Part shown: positions 33,044 through 42,972 of the stretch, in pieces
Position numbering within the stretch: position 1 is the first letter of the stretch
Layout of the letters: the number at the start of each line of letters is the position of its first letter
Source: Nocardioides cavernae
GTDB taxonomy: Bacteria; Actinomycetota; Actinomycetes; Propionibacteriales; Nocardioidaceae
Assembly (NCBI RefSeq): GCF_016907475.1
Contig: NZ_JAFBCA010000001.1
Location: 1,798,001 to 1,862,000, forward strand
DNA: 64,000 bases
Reading direction: 5' to 3'
The notes under the pieces: generated by a model
What the model saw: the letters and a program-made list of their open reading frames with translations, nothing else
Told to the model about the DNA's origin: nothing
The model's database searches: none
Program-made: the position numbers and the translations under genes

Positions 33044-33589
33044 CTACTGGCCGGCGCGCCCGTCGATGCACTCGCGGACGAGGTCGGCGTGCCCGCAGTG
33101 GCGGGCGTATTCCTCGATCATGTGCACCACGATGTCCCGCACCTCGCTGGGCTCGCCGTGCACGTCGACCACGGCGTCGAGGTCGGTGCGCTCGAGCACC
33201 TCGCGGGCGTAGGCGATCTCCGACTGCCACAGCGCGTGGCTGGCGCGGACGAGGTCGTCGTCGGCGTCGGGGAAGGTGAAGCCGGCGTCCTCGGCCTCGT
33301 CCTGGAACAACCGCGGGATGTCCATCCGCGCCTCGATCACCCGGCGGAACCAGCTCTGCTCGACGCGCGCCATGTGCCGCACGAGGCCGAGCAGGGAGAT
33401 GTTCGACGGCGGCACCGCCCTGGTCCCCAGCTGCTCGGCGGTCAGGTCGTCGCACTTGAGCGCGAGCGTCTGCCGGTAGTGCTCGAGGTAGCCGACGAGG
33501 CACTCGCGCTCGCCGCGCGTCGGGCCCGCCTGCATCCGCGGGTCCTGGTCGGTCGGGAGCCACATGCCGTCGTATCCGGGGTTCGCCAT
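33044..33589 (-). CDS. DinB-family (DUF664) protein
   Basis: 181 residues of the DinB/YfiT-like four-helix bundle. Helix 1 is in RGERECLVGYLEHYRQTLALKCDDL, the SLLGLVRHMARVEQSWFRR block has the first putative metal His, and EVRDIVVHMIEEYARHCGHADLVRE has the other two. Actinobacterial relatives include mycothiol-dependent maleylpyruvate isomerase and mycothiol S-transferases, which fits a mycothiol producer. The exact reaction is unknown. ATG 33589 is preceded at 6 nt by TTGGCT; another in-frame ATG at 33607 is possible. Confidence 0.8.
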   Translation of the reverse strand: MANPGYDGMWLPTDQDPRMQAGPTRGERECLVGYLEHYRQTLALKCDDLTAEQLGTRAVPPSNISLLGLVRHMARVEQSWFRRVIEARMDIPRLFQDEAEDAGFTFPDADDDLVRASHALWQSEIAYAREVLERTDLDAVVDVHGEPSEVRDIVVHMIEEYARHCGHADLVRECIDGRAGQ

Positions 33590-33696
33590 GGCAGCAGCCA
33601 ATCGCATGCCGTCGCACGGACCAAACGAGTTCTGGGCGGGACCGCGCACGCGCAGGGCGGACCCTGCCTCCCGGCACGGGTCCGCCCGTCGGGTGG

Positions 33697-34463
33697 TCAG
33701 CGCAGGCGCCTGCGGTACGTGGCGACCGCCCAGGCGTACGCCACGACGAGCAGGCCGAGGCACCAGGCGAGCGCGACCCACAGGTCCTCGCCGGCCGGCT
33801 GCCCGTCGAGCAGTGCCCGGATCGCGTTGACGATCGACGTGACCGGTTGGTTCTCGGCGAACCACGCGACAGGGGCAGGCATCGAGTCGGTCGGCACGAA
33901 CGCCGAGCTGATGAAGGGCAGGAAGATCAGCGGGTAGCTGAACGCGCTCGCGCCGTCCACGGTCTTCGCCGAGAGGCCGGCGACGACTGCCAGCCAGGTG
34001 AGGGCCACGGTGAAGAGCAGCAGGATCCCGGCGGCGCCCAGCCATGCGAGGACGCCCGCGCCGGACCGGAAGCCCATGACCAGCGCGACGACCACCACGA
34101 TGGCCAGCGAGACCGCGTTGGCCACCAGCGAGGTCAGCACGTGGCCCCACAGCACCGCGGACCGGCCGATCGGCATCGACTGGAAGCGCTCGACGATGCC
34201 GCCCTGGAGGTCGAGGAAGAGGCGGTACGACGTGTAGGCGACGCCTGAGGCGATGGTCATCAGCAGGATGCCCGGCAGCAGGTAGGTCACGTAGGGCTCG
34301 TCCGAGCCGGTGTCGATCGCTCCGCCCAGGACGTAGACGAACAGCAGCATCATCGCGATCGGGGTGACGGCCGTGGTGATGATCGTGTCGGGGCTGCGGA
34401 GGATGTGTCGCAGGGACCTGCCGGTGAGGACGGCGGTGTCGGCGACGGCGTGGGTGGCAGACA

Positions 34464-34464
<1 letters not shown>
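33697..34464 (-). CDS. ABC-2 type transporter permease (DrrB-like)
   Basis: 255 residues with six membrane segments. The opening TGRSLRHILRSPDTIITTAVTPIAMMLLFVYVLGG and the central block GGIVERFQSMPIGRSAVLWG are typical of DrrB/DaunorubicinB-type export permeases. It pairs with the ATPase encoded upstream; its ATG shares one base with the ATPase's stop (TGATG). It is the last gene of the PadR-controlled operon. The exported compound is unknown, possibly drugs or lipids. Confidence 0.9.
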
Positions 34465-35251
<787 letters not shown>

Positions 35252-35255
<4 letters not shown>

Positions 35256-35620
35256 GGCCGGTCCCTCTTCTCGAGGGCGTCGAAGGCCTGGACCAGGCGG
35301 GCGCGCTCCTTGTCGATCCAGCGCTTGCCGCCGTAGGACTCGGCGTAGGTCTCGGCGAACTCGACCGGGTCCTCGCCGACGATCTCCCGCACCGGCGTCC
35401 CGTCGATCGCGGCGCGCTCCCAGAGGTCGGCGAGGTCGACGAACATCCGCACGATGACGTCCCCGTCGACGACCCCGCCGAAGTACATCAGGTAGCGGTT
35501 GACGGCCTCGGCAGCCGTTGCGTAGGGCTCCGGCAACGACTCCAGCCGCGCCTTCGCCTGCTTGTACTGCTTCTTCTGCTCCAGCGATCCGGTGATCGCC
35601 TCGAGCCACTTGGTGGCCAT
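35252..35620 (-). CDS. DUF1048-family protein
   Basis: 122 residues, mostly helical and charged (SLEQKKQYKQAKARLESLPEPY, then IVRMFVDLADLWERAAIDG). DUF1048 proteins are regularly found between a PadR regulator and a drug-type ABC exporter, exactly as here, but their role is not known. ATG 35620 has AGGAGAG 5 nt upstream, and the gene is 1 bp from padR. The stop overlaps the ATPase start. Confidence 0.85.
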
Positions 35621-35621
35621 G

Positions 35622-35951
35622 TCAGCTCTCCTTGTGAAGTGTGTCGATGCGTGCGGCGAGGAAGTCCCAGTTCCGCCAGAACTCGGCGAGGACCGTGCGG
35701 CCCTCGGCGTTGAGCGTGTAGACCTTTCGTGGCGGCCCCTTCTCCGACGGGACCTTCTCGACGTCGACGAGCCCGCGCTGCTCGACGCGCACGAGGACGG
35801 CGTAGACCGTGCCTTCGACGATCTCGGTGAAGCCCTGGTCGCGGAGCCGGGCGGTGATCTCGTAGCCGTAGGCCGGCCGGGTCGCCAGGATCGCGAGCAC
35901 GATTCCTTCGAGGGTGCCCTTGAGCATCTCGGTGAGCTGCTTGCTGCCCAT
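35622..35951 (-). CDS. PadR-family transcriptional regulator
   Basis: 109 residues of the compact PadR-s2 type. A winged helix (LKGTLEGIVLAILATRPAYGYEITARL, TEIVEGTVYAVLVRVEQRGLVDVEK, wing KGPPRKVYTLNAEGR) is followed by a C-terminal dimer helix. It probably represses its own operon, which comprises DUF1048, the DrrAB-like exporter genes and itself. ATG 35951 has GGAGG 6 nt upstream. The palindrome at 36005-36029 is the likely operator. Confidence 0.9.
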   Translation of the reverse strand: MGSKQLTEMLKGTLEGIVLAILATRPAYGYEITARLRDQGFTEIVEGTVYAVLVRVEQRGLVDVEKVPSEKGPPRKVYTLNAEGRTVLAEFWRNWDFLAARIDTLHKES

Positions 35952-36004
35952 GCGTCGCCTCCTCTCTGTGGTGGTCGTCCAGTGCCGTCGGTAGTCGGTG
36001 TCAC

Positions 36005-36029
36005 TGGTATTCAGTGATACTGAATACCA
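36005..36029. promoter_or_regulatory. PadR operator 1
   Basis: TGGTATTCAG (36005-36014), the spacer TGATA and CTGAATACCA (36020-36029) form a perfect 10-bp inverted repeat just upstream of padR. It lies in the only AT-richer patch of this region. Its close relative at 36052-36074 supports a real binding site. Confidence 0.7.
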
Positions 36030-36051
36030 CTACACAATGACACAGACTACC

Positions 36052-36074
36052 GGTACTTGGCATCACTGAGTACC
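36052..36074. promoter_or_regulatory. PadR operator 2 (inverted copy)
   Basis: GGTACT (36052-36057) and AGTACC (36069-36074) flank an 11-bp centre. Read on the minus strand this 23-mer matches 18 of 23 positions of operator 1 (GGTA-TCAGTGAT-C--A-TACC). The centres are 46 bp apart. It lies toward ileS, so the regulator may also occlude the ileS side, but that is inference. Confidence 0.55.
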
Positions 36075-36129
36075 GATGGCGGTCGTCTGGCCCCGGATAT
36101 GCGATTGGCGGGGGCCCGAGCCAGAGCCG

Positions 36130-36135
36130 TACGAT
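36130..36135 (+). promoter_or_regulatory. Probable -10 box of the ileS leader
   Basis: TACGAT (TAnnnT type) places the transcript start near 36142, about 16 nt before the T-box specifier codon and about 205 nt before the ileS ATG. Confidence 0.45.
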
Positions 36136-36141
36136 CGGGGC

Positions 36142-36347
36142 AGGCGTCTGAGCCGTCATCAGCGGCGAGCCTCGGGAAGAACGGGTGCGGCGAGCCGGTC
36201 GCCACCTCACTAGAACCCGACGGGTGCGGCCCGACACAGCCGGAACGAAGCGGTCGTCAGAAGGTTGGCGGCAAGCGAGGTGGTACCGCGGCAGGCGTCG
36301 TCCTCGTGTCCAGGAGACCGAGTACGACGCCCCGCAGGAGAGCACCC
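36142..36347 (+). ncRNA. Translational T-box leader of ileS
   Basis: The T-box bulge TGGTACC (36281-36287) is enclosed by CGAGG/CCTCG (36276-36280 with 36302-36306) and GCG/CGT (36288-36290 with 36299-36301). The short upstream stem-loop carries ATC (36158-36160), an Ile codon, as specifier. The rival hairpin pairs GGCGTCGT (36294-36301) with ACGACGCC (36324-36331), flanked by GCGG/CCGC and CTCG/CGAG, and abuts the AGGAG ribosome-binding site at 36336. Actinobacterial ileS genes are known to use translational T-boxes with an ultrashort Stem I, and this fits. Confidence 0.9.
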
Positions 36348-39300
36348 ATGACCTACCCCAAGGTCAGCCACACCGACGCGACGACCGTCGCCAGCAGCCC
36401 GCGCTTCCCTGACATCGAGGAAGCGGTGCTGGCGTACTGGGAGTCCGACGACACCTTCCGGGCAAGCGTCGAGCAGCGCGAGGCCGGTGCCGACGGTGCC
36501 AACGAGTTCGTCTTCTACGACGGTCCGCCGTTCGCCAACGGCCTGCCGCACTACGGCCACCTGCTCACCGGCTACGTCAAGGACCTCATCCCGCGCTACC
36601 AGACGATGCGCGGCCACAAGGTCGAGCGCCGCTTCGGCTGGGACACCCACGGCCTGCCCGCCGAGCTCGAGGCGATGCGCCTCAACGGCATCAAGACCAC
36701 CGACGAGATCGTCGAGCTGGGCATCGAGAAGTTCAACGAGGCCTGCCGCCAGTCCGTCCTGAAGTACACCGGTGAGTGGCGCGACTACGTCACCCGCCAG
36801 GCGCGCTGGGTCGACTTCGACAACGACTACCGCACCATGAACCCGGAGTTCATGGAGTCGGTCATCTGGGCCTTCAAGCAGCTGCACGAGAAGGGCCTGG
36901 TCTACGAGGGCTTCCGCGTGCTGCCCTACTGCTGGCAGGACGAGACCCCGCTCTCCAACCACGAGCTGCGGATGGACGACGACGTCTACCAGATGCGGCA
37001 GGACCCGGCCGTGACCGTGGGGTACGACGTCACGACCGACGGCCCGTTCACGGGCGTCAAGGTGCTCGTCTGGACGACGACCCCGTGGACCCTGCCGTCC
37101 AACCTCGCGGTGATGGTCGGCGAGGACATCGACTACGTCGTCGTCGAGTCGGACGGACCGACCGGCAGCGCCGAGCGCTACCTCCTCGCCGAGGCCCGCC
37201 TGGCGTCGTACGCCCGGGAGCTGGGCGACGAGCCCTCCGTGACCTGGCGTGGCAAGGGCAGCGACCTCGTCGGCCTCGAGTACGCCCCGCCGTTCAGCTA
37301 CTACGCCGGCCACGAGCGCGCCTTCCGCCTCGTTCCCGCCGAGTTCGTCACGACCACGGACGGCACCGGGCTGGTGCACACCGCCGGCGCCTTCGGTGAG
37401 GACGACAAGGTCGTCACCGACCGCGAGGGCATCGAGGCGGTCATGCCGGTCGGCAAGGACGGGCGCTTCACGTTCCCGGTCACCGACTACGAGGGCATGC
37501 AGGTCTTCGACTCGAACCTCCAGATCATCGACCACCTGAAGGCCGCGACCCGCGGCGAGGGTGAGCTGGGCTCGGTCACCCCCGGCACCGTCCTGGTGCG
37601 CCGAGAGACGTACGACCACTCCTACCCGCACTGCTGGCGCTGCCGGCAGCCGCTGATCTACAAGGGCGTCTCGTCGTGGTTCGTCGAGGTGACCAAGGTC
37701 AAGGAGCGCCTGATGGCGCTCAACCAGGACATCCGCTGGGTGCCCGAGCACATCAAGGACGGCCAGTTCGGCAAGTGGCTGGAGAACGCCCGCGACTGGT
37801 CGATCACCCGCAACCGCTTCTGGGGCAGCCCGGTGCCGGTGTGGAAGTCCGACGACGAGCACCACCCGCGCGTCGACGTCTACGGCTCCTTCGAGGAGAT
37901 CGAGCGCGACTTCGGCACGCTTCCGCGCGACAAGGACGGCAACCCCGACCTGCACCGCCCGTTCGTCGACGAGCTGACGCGGCCCAACCCCGACGACCCG
38001 ACCGGGAAGTCCACCATGCGCCGCGTCACCGACGTCCTCGACGTGTGGTTCGACTCCGGCTCGATGTCGTTCGCGCAGGTGCACTACCCGTTCGAGAACA
38101 AGGACTGGTTCGACAACCACTTCCCCGGCGACTTCATCGTCGAGTACATCGGCCAGACCCGCGGCTGGTTCTACACGATGCACGTCCTGGCGGGCGCGAT
38201 CTTCGACCGCCCGGCGTTCTCGACGTGCCTGAGCCACGGCATCGTGCTCGGCAACGACGGCCAGAAGATGTCGAAGTCGTTGCGCAACTACCCCGACGTG
38301 CGCGAGGTCTTCGACCGTGACGGCGCCGACGCGATGCGCTGGTTCCTCATGTCGAGCCCGATCCTGCGCGGCGGCAACCTCGTCGTCACCGAGCAGGGCA
38401 TCCGCGACTCGGTGCGGCAGGTGCTGATCCCGCTGTGGAACAGCTGGTCCTTCTTCAGCCTGTACGCCAACGCGGCCAAGGGCGGCGAGGGCTACGACGC
38501 CACCTGGCGCACCGACAGCGCGCACCCGATGGACCGCTACATCCTGGCCAAGCTGCGCGACTACGTCGCCGCGATGACCGACCAGCTCGACAACTACGAG
38601 GTGGCGGCGGCGTGCGACTCGACGCGCAGCTTCCTCGACGTGCTGACCAACTGGTACATCCGACGCTCCCGCGAGCGCTTCTGGGACGAGGACGCCGACG
38701 CGTTCGACACGCTCCACACGGTGCTCGAGGTCGTCTGCCGCGCCACCGCGCCGCTGATGCCGCTGACCACCGAGGAGGTCTGGCGGGGCCTCACCGGCGA
38801 GCGGTCGGTCCACCTCACCGACTGGCCGTCCGCCGACGACCTGCCCGCCGACGAGTCGCTGGTCGCGTCGATGGACACCGTCCGCGACGTCTGCTCGGCC
38901 GGATCGGCGCTGCGCAAGGCCGCCAACCTCCGCAACCGCCTCCCGCTGGCGCGCCTGACCGTCGTCACCGACGCCGACCTCGACGGCTTCGAGCAGCTGG
39001 TCGCCGACGAGCTGAACCTCAAGGCCGTCCAGGTCCTTTCGGTCGACGCGCCCGAGGCGGCGTCGTACGGCGTCTCGCAGCGGCTCACGGTCAACGCCCG
39101 CGCGGCCGGTCCGCGCCTGGGCAAGGACGTCCAGCTCGCGATCAAGGGCTCGAAGTCCGGCGACTGGTCGGTCGCCGACGACGGGACCGTGACCGCCGGT
39201 GGGCTCGCGCTCGTCGAGGGGGAGTACGCCCTCGAGACGGTGGCCGGGTCGTCGGACGAGGACTCCGCGCTCGGCATGCTGCCGCGCGGCGGCTTCGTCG

Positions 39301-39551
39301 TCCTCGACACCGCCGTCACGCCCGAGCTCGAGGCCGAGGGCGCCGCCCGCGACCTGGTCCGCGCGGTCCAGCAGGCCCGCAAGGACGCCGGCCTGCAGGT
39401 GAGCGACCGGATCAGCCTGACGATCAGCGCCCCCGACACCACCCTGGCCGCGGCCCGGACCCACGAGGCCTTGATCGCGGACGAGACACTGGCCACCGCG
39501 GTGTCGTACGTCGACGCCGCTGAGGTGGCCGTGCAGGTCGCCCGGGCCTGA
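36348..39551 (+). CDS. ileS: Isoleucyl-tRNA synthetase
   Basis: A 1067-residue class I synthetase that charges tRNA-Ile and edits Val. It has the HIGH-type motif in [11 protein letters not shown], a long CP1 editing domain, KMSKS in [14 protein letters not shown], and a C-terminal anticodon-binding region. The start [18 protein letters not shown] and the length match the eukaryote-like IleRS2 group found in mycobacteria, which tends to resist mupirocin. ATG 36348 has AGGAG 7 nt upstream, under T-box control. The earlier in-frame start in the leader is not used. Confidence 0.96.
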   Translation: MTYPKVSHTDATTVASSPRFPDIEEAVLAYWESDDTFRASVEQREAGADGANEFVFYDGPPFANGLPHYGHLLTGYVKDLIPRYQTMRGHKVERRFGWDTHGLPAELEAMRLNGIKTTDEIVELGIEKFNEACRQSVLKYTGEWRDYVTRQARWVDFDNDYRTMNPEFMESVIWAFKQLHEKGLVYEGFRVLPYCWQDETPLSNHELRMDDDVYQMRQDPAVTVGYDVTTDGPFTGVKVLVWTTTPWTLPSNLAVMVGEDIDYVVVESDGPTGSAERYLLAEARLASYARELGDEPSVTWRGKGSDLVGLEYAPPFSYYAGHERAFRLVPAEFVTTTDGTGLVHTAGAFGEDDKVVTDREGIEAVMPVGKDGRFTFPVTDYEGMQVFDSNLQIIDHLKAATRGEGELGSVTPGTVLVRRETYDHSYPHCWRCRQPLIYKGVSSWFVEVTKVKERLMALNQDIRWVPEHIKDGQFGKWLENARDWSITRNRFWGSPVPVWKSDDEHHPRVDVYGSFEEIERDFGTLPRDKDGNPDLHRPFVDELTRPNPDDPTGKSTMRRVTDVLDVWFDSGSMSFAQVHYPFENKDWFDNHFPGDFIVEYIGQTRGWFYTMHVLAGAIFDRPAFSTCLSHGIVLGNDGQKMSKSLRNYPDVREVFDRDGADAMRWFLMSSPILRGGNLVVTEQGIRDSVRQVLIPLWNSWSFFSLYANAAKGGEGYDATWRTDSAHPMDRYILAKLRDYVAAMTDQLDNYEVAAACDSTRSFLDVLTNWYIRRSRERFWDEDADAFDTLHTVLEVVCRATAPLMPLTTEEVWRGLTGERSVHLTDWPSADDLPADESLVASMDTVRDVCSAGSALRKAANLRNRLPLARLTVVTDADLDGFEQLVADELNLKAVQVLSVDAPEAASYGVSQRLTVNARAAGPRLGKDVQLAIKGSKSGDWSVADDGTVTAGGLALVEGEYALETVAGSSDEDSALGMLPRGGFVVLDTAVTPELEAEGAARDLVRAVQQARKDAGLQVSDRISLTISAPDTTLAAARTHEALIADETLATAVSYVDAAEVAVQVARA

Positions 39552-39586
39552 CGCAGGAACGGCGCGGCGGCTGGTTGAATCGGGGC

Positions 39587-40645
39587 ATGGCCCACCTCGA
39601 CCTGTCCGCCGACGTCGTCACCCTCACCCAGCAGCTCGTTGACGTCTTCTCCGTCAGCCACGAGGAGCAGGAGATCGCCGACGCCGTCGAGGCGGCCCTG
39701 GCGTCACTGCCGCACCTCACCGTGACCCGGCGCGGCCACACGGTCGTCGCGCGCACCGAGCTCGGCCTGGGGGAGCGAGTGGTGATCGCGGGACACCTCG
39801 ACACCGTCCCGCTCAACGACAACCTGCCCTCCCGCCTCGAGGACGGCGTCCTGCACGGGCTCGGCACCTGCGACATGAAGGGCGGCGATGCGGTGATGCT
39901 CAAGCTCGCCGCGGACGTCACCTCGCCCAACCGCGACCTCACCTTCATCTTCTACGAGGCCGAGGAGGTCGACTCGGTCCACAACGGCCTGCGCAAGCTG
40001 ACCGAGAGCGACCCCGACCTGCTGCAGGCCGATTTCGCCATCCTCATGGAGCCGAGCAACGCCTCGATCGAGGCGGGCTGCCAGGGCACGATGCGCGTCG
40101 ACGTACGCACCACCGGCGAGCGCTCGCACAGCGCCCGCAGCTGGAAGGGCGTCAACGCCATCCACCTCGCCGGCCCCGTGCTCGGCCGGCTCAACGACTA
40201 CGTCGCGCGGCAGCCGGAGATCGACGGCCTCGCCTTCCACGAGGGCCTCAACGCGACCGGCATCCGTGGCGGTGTCGCCGGCAACGTGATCCCCGACGAG
40301 TGCGTCGTCGAGGTCAACTTCCGCTTCGCCCCCGACCGCAGCGAGGCAGACGCCGAGGCGTTCGTGCGCGACTTCTTCGAGGGCTACGACGTCACGGTGA
40401 CCGACACGGCCGCCGGCGCGATGCCGGGCCTGGACCGGCCGGCGGCCAAGGCGTTCGTCGAGGCGGTCGGCGGCGAGGTCGCCCCCAAGTTCGGCTGGAC
40501 CGACGTCGCCCAGTTCACCAGGCTCGGCGTCCCGGCGGTGAACTTCGGTCCCGGCGACCCGATGTTCGCCCACAAGCAGGACGAGCACGTCCCCACCGAG
40601 CACATCGAGCGCTGTGAGCGCATCCTCAAGGAGTGGCTGGCATGA
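39587..40645 (+). CDS. dapE: Succinyl-diaminopimelate desuccinylase
   Basis: Hydrolyses N-succinyl-LL-diaminopimelate to LL-diaminopimelate and succinate, the step after DapC. The 352-residue M20 metallopeptidase fold shows zinc ligands in VIAGHLDTVP, GTCDMKGGDAV and FYEAEEVDS (catalytic Glu pair), Glu in ILMEPSNASIE, and the C-terminal His in DPMFAHKQDEHVP. Such Actinobacteria-specific DapE proteins have the same length. ATG 39587 lies 6 nt after TTGAAT. The ATGA overlap couples it to the LOG gene. Confidence 0.92.
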   Translation: MAHLDLSADVVTLTQQLVDVFSVSHEEQEIADAVEAALASLPHLTVTRRGHTVVARTELGLGERVVIAGHLDTVPLNDNLPSRLEDGVLHGLGTCDMKGGDAVMLKLAADVTSPNRDLTFIFYEAEEVDSVHNGLRKLTESDPDLLQADFAILMEPSNASIEAGCQGTMRVDVRTTGERSHSARSWKGVNAIHLAGPVLGRLNDYVARQPEIDGLAFHEGLNATGIRGGVAGNVIPDECVVEVNFRFAPDRSEADAEAFVRDFFEGYDVTVTDTAAGAMPGLDRPAAKAFVEAVGGEVAPKFGWTDVAQFTRLGVPAVNFGPGDPMFAHKQDEHVPTEHIERCERILKEWLA

Positions 40646-41424
40646 ACACCCGACGCAACGACCGGCACGCCGACCGCGTGACGGGTCCCGTCATCGAGCG
40701 TCGCGGCCAGGTGCACGAGGGCAGCACCACCGACCAGCGCCTGCTCGACTCCCGCGGCCGGACCGACTGGGTCCACACCGACCCGTGGCGCGTCCTGCGG
40801 ATCCAGGCGGAGTTCGTCGAGGGCTTCGGCGCACTGGCCGAGACCGGTCCCGCCATCGCGGTCTTCGGCTCCGCCCGCACGCCCGTCGACCACCCCTTCT
40901 ACGGGATCGGCGAGGAGGTCGGCCGCAAGCTCGTCGAGGCCGGCTTCGCCGTCATCACCGGGGGCGGTCCCGGAGCGATGGAGGCGGCCAACAAGGGCGC
41001 CTGCGAGGCCGGCGGCGCGAGCCTCGGCCTCGGCATCGAGCTGCCCTTCGAGTCGGGCCTCAACCAGTGGGTCGACAAGGGCATCAACTTCCGCTACTTC
41101 TTCGCCCGCAAGACGATGTTCGTCAAGTACTCGCAGGGCTTCGTGGTCCTGCCCGGCGGCCTCGGCACCCTCGACGAGCTCTTCGAGGCGCTGACGCTGG
41201 TGCAGACGCGCAAGGTGACGTCGTTCCCCATCGTGCTCATCGGCACGAGCTACTGGGCCGGCCTCTTCGACTGGCTGCGGCAGACCGTGCTGGCCGAGGG
41301 CAAGATCAACGCCGCCGACCTGGACATGATGGTGCTGACCGACGACGTCGACGAGGCGGTGTCGCTGATGGTGGCCGCCCGCGAGGACCGCTGGCCCACC
41401 CCCGAGCCGGAGCGGCCCGAATGA
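40642..41424 (+). CDS. LOG-family protein (TIGR00730)
   Basis: 260-residue Rossmann-fold protein with GGGPGAMEAANKGA and the diagnostic PGGLGTLDELFE motif. Members of the LOG family release cytokinin-type bases from nucleoside monophosphates, though many bacterial members remain unassigned. ATG 40642 overlaps the dapE stop as ATGA, and its own stop overlaps the next ATG as ATGA, so it sits in the middle of a three-gene coupled unit. A LOG gene also follows dapE in mycobacteria. Confidence 0.88.
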   Translation: MNTRRNDRHADRVTGPVIERRGQVHEGSTTDQRLLDSRGRTDWVHTDPWRVLRIQAEFVEGFGALAETGPAIAVFGSARTPVDHPFYGIGEEVGRKLVEAGFAVITGGGPGAMEAANKGACEAGGASLGLGIELPFESGLNQWVDKGINFRYFFARKTMFVKYSQGFVVLPGGLGTLDELFEALTLVQTRKVTSFPIVLIGTSYWAGLFDWLRQTVLAEGKINAADLDMMVLTDDVDEAVSLMVAAREDRWPTPEPERPE

Positions 41425-41720
41425 TGATGTGGTTCTTCGCCGTCCTCGTCGTCCTCGCGATGGGCGGCGTGGCGATGGTGGCCTCCGGCCGCGGCGGCTC
41501 GATGGCCCCGGCGTACGACGACCGACCCGACCTCGCGCTGCCCGACGACCGACCGATCGCGGCGCACGACCTGCGCACGGTGCGGTTCCCGCTCGCGTTC
41601 CGCGGCTATCGGATGTCCGACGTCGACGAGGTCCTCGCCCGGCTGGCGTCCGAGCTGGAGGAGCGGCACCCCGACGAGCCCGCGCCCGACGCCTCGTCTG
41701 GCGAGCCGCCGGGCGTCTAG
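41421..41720 (+). CDS. Small membrane-anchored DivIVA-domain protein
   Basis: 99 residues. An N-terminal membrane segment (MWFFAVLVVLAMGGVAMVAS) and a short linker are followed by VRFPLAFRGYRMSDVDEVLARLASELEE, a recognisable DivIVA N-terminal motif, and an acidic disordered tail. Short DivIVA-like proteins are thought to sense membrane curvature or tie wall factors to poles, but this member is uncharacterised. Start and stop overlaps place it in the dapE-LOG unit. Confidence 0.8.
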   Translation: MMMWFFAVLVVLAMGGVAMVASGRGGSMAPAYDDRPDLALPDDRPIAAHDLRTVRFPLAFRGYRMSDVDEVLARLASELEERHPDEPAPDASSGEPPGV

Positions 41721-41736
41721 GGCAGACTGCCGCGTC

Positions 41737-42159
41737 ATGTCGTTCCCGATCGTCGTCTGGATCCTCACGGCCCTCGCTGCCGTGGTGATCATGCTGACCC
41801 GGCTCCGCCTGAGCGGCGCCGGAGCGGCGGGCCGCTTCTCCATCAGCAGCCGCGTGCCCCTCACGCACTTCGTGGCCGGCATCGTCGCCCTCGTCCTGTG
41901 GCTGGGCGTGCTGGTGGCGCCCGAGGACTCCCTGCTCGGAGGACCGATCGTCGGCATCCTCGCGATCGCCTTCTGGTGGCTCACCGCCATCTGCGGGCTG
42001 CTCATCCTCGCGCGCTGGCTGCCCGCCAAGGGACGCCACGCCCCCGAGGCCTCCGGCGACTCGTGGAGCGACGGACCGGGGCTGTCCCTGCTGGCGCACC
42101 TCGGCATGGTGGTCGGCGTCCTGGTCTTCACCTACGCCTACCTGACCGCAGCCGTCTGA
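41737..42159 (+). CDS. Hypothetical four-helix membrane protein
   Basis: 140 residues with four predicted membrane segments (IVVWILTALAAVVIML, HFVAGIVALVLWLGVLV, GILAIAFWWLTAICGLLIL, LAHLGMVVGVLVFTYAYL) and a hydrophilic loop before the last. No family is recognised. ATG 41737 follows a CAGACT box by 8 nt. Its TGA shares a base with the next ATG (TGATG), so it is coupled to the M14 peptidase gene and may act with it at the membrane. Confidence 0.75.
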   Translation: MSFPIVVWILTALAAVVIMLTRLRLSGAGAAGRFSISSRVPLTHFVAGIVALVLWLGVLVAPEDSLLGGPIVGILAIAFWWLTAICGLLILARWLPAKGRHAPEASGDSWSDGPGLSLLAHLGMVVGVLVFTYAYLTAAV

Positions 42160-42944
42160 TGCCCGCGCTGCGCACCCGGTCGGCGTACGCCGCCGTGCTG
42201 GCGACGGCAGCCCTGACGGCCGCGGGACTCGCGCAGCCCGCGCCCGCACCGGCCGCCGCGGTCGACGCGGCCGCGTCCGGCGACCGCCCGGCCGTCATCG
42301 AGGTCCGCACGATCGGCCAGTCCGTCAAGGGACGACCGATCCGCGCGTGGCGGCTCGGGGAGCCGGGCAAGCGACCGATCGTGCTGGTCTCGACGATGCA
42401 CGGCAACGAGCCGCACACCCGCCGGATCCTCGAGACCCTGCGCGACGGGCGACCGGTGCGCGGCATCGACCTGTGGGTCATCCCGACCTACAACCCCGAC
42501 GGTCTCGCCCGGGGCACCCGCCGCAACGCCCGCGGCGTCGACCTCAACCGCAACTTCCCGCACCTGTGGAAGGACCTCGACGGCAACTACGAGTCCGGCC
42601 CCCGCCCGGCGAGCGAGCCGGAGACGCGGGCGGTCATGGCCTTCCTCGAGGAGGTCGACCCGCGCCGGGTGATCAGCTTCCACCAGCCGTTGCACGGCGT
42701 CGACACCGACACCAAGGACGCCGGCTTCGCGCGGCGCCTGGCGCGCGCGCTGCGGCTGCCCCGCACCTCCCTCGACTGCGGCGGGCTGTGCCACGGCACC
42801 ATGACGATGTGGTTCAACCACCGCTTCCACGGGTCGGCGCTCACCGTCGAGTACGGCGGCCGACCCTCGCGGCACCGGATGGCCGTCCAGGCGCCCCGGC
42901 AGCTGCTCGGCGCGATCGGCGCCCACCGCACGCGCCGCGGCTGA
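42159..42944 (+). CDS. Secreted M14-family zinc carboxypeptidase
   Basis: 261 residues with an N-terminal signal peptide (AAVLATAALTAAGLAQPAPA). The M14 zinc ligands are in STMHGNEPHTRR (His, Glu) and VISFHQPLHG (His). The substrate-binding NR motif is VDLNRNFPHLW and the catalytic Glu is in ALTVEYGG. Length and motifs suit a murein-peptide amidase or D,L-carboxypeptidase outside the membrane rather than a digestive enzyme, but the substrate is not known. Confidence 0.82.
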   Translation: MPALRTRSAYAAVLATAALTAAGLAQPAPAPAAAVDAAASGDRPAVIEVRTIGQSVKGRPIRAWRLGEPGKRPIVLVSTMHGNEPHTRRILETLRDGRPVRGIDLWVIPTYNPDGLARGTRRNARGVDLNRNFPHLWKDLDGNYESGPRPASEPETRAVMAFLEEVDPRRVISFHQPLHGVDTDTKDAGFARRLARALRLPRTSLDCGGLCHGTMTMWFNHRFHGSALTVEYGGRPSRHRMAVQAPRQLLGAIGAHRTRRG

Positions 42945-42972
42945 GGGTCGGCCGCGCCTCAGCGACCGTGGC

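Noticed and set aside
36210..39464. Uninterrupted frame of more than 1,000 codons on the minus strand
   Set aside because: It is antisense to ileS, whose product is unmistakable; the frame is low-complexity and shows no domain. Long antisense frames are expected at this GC content.
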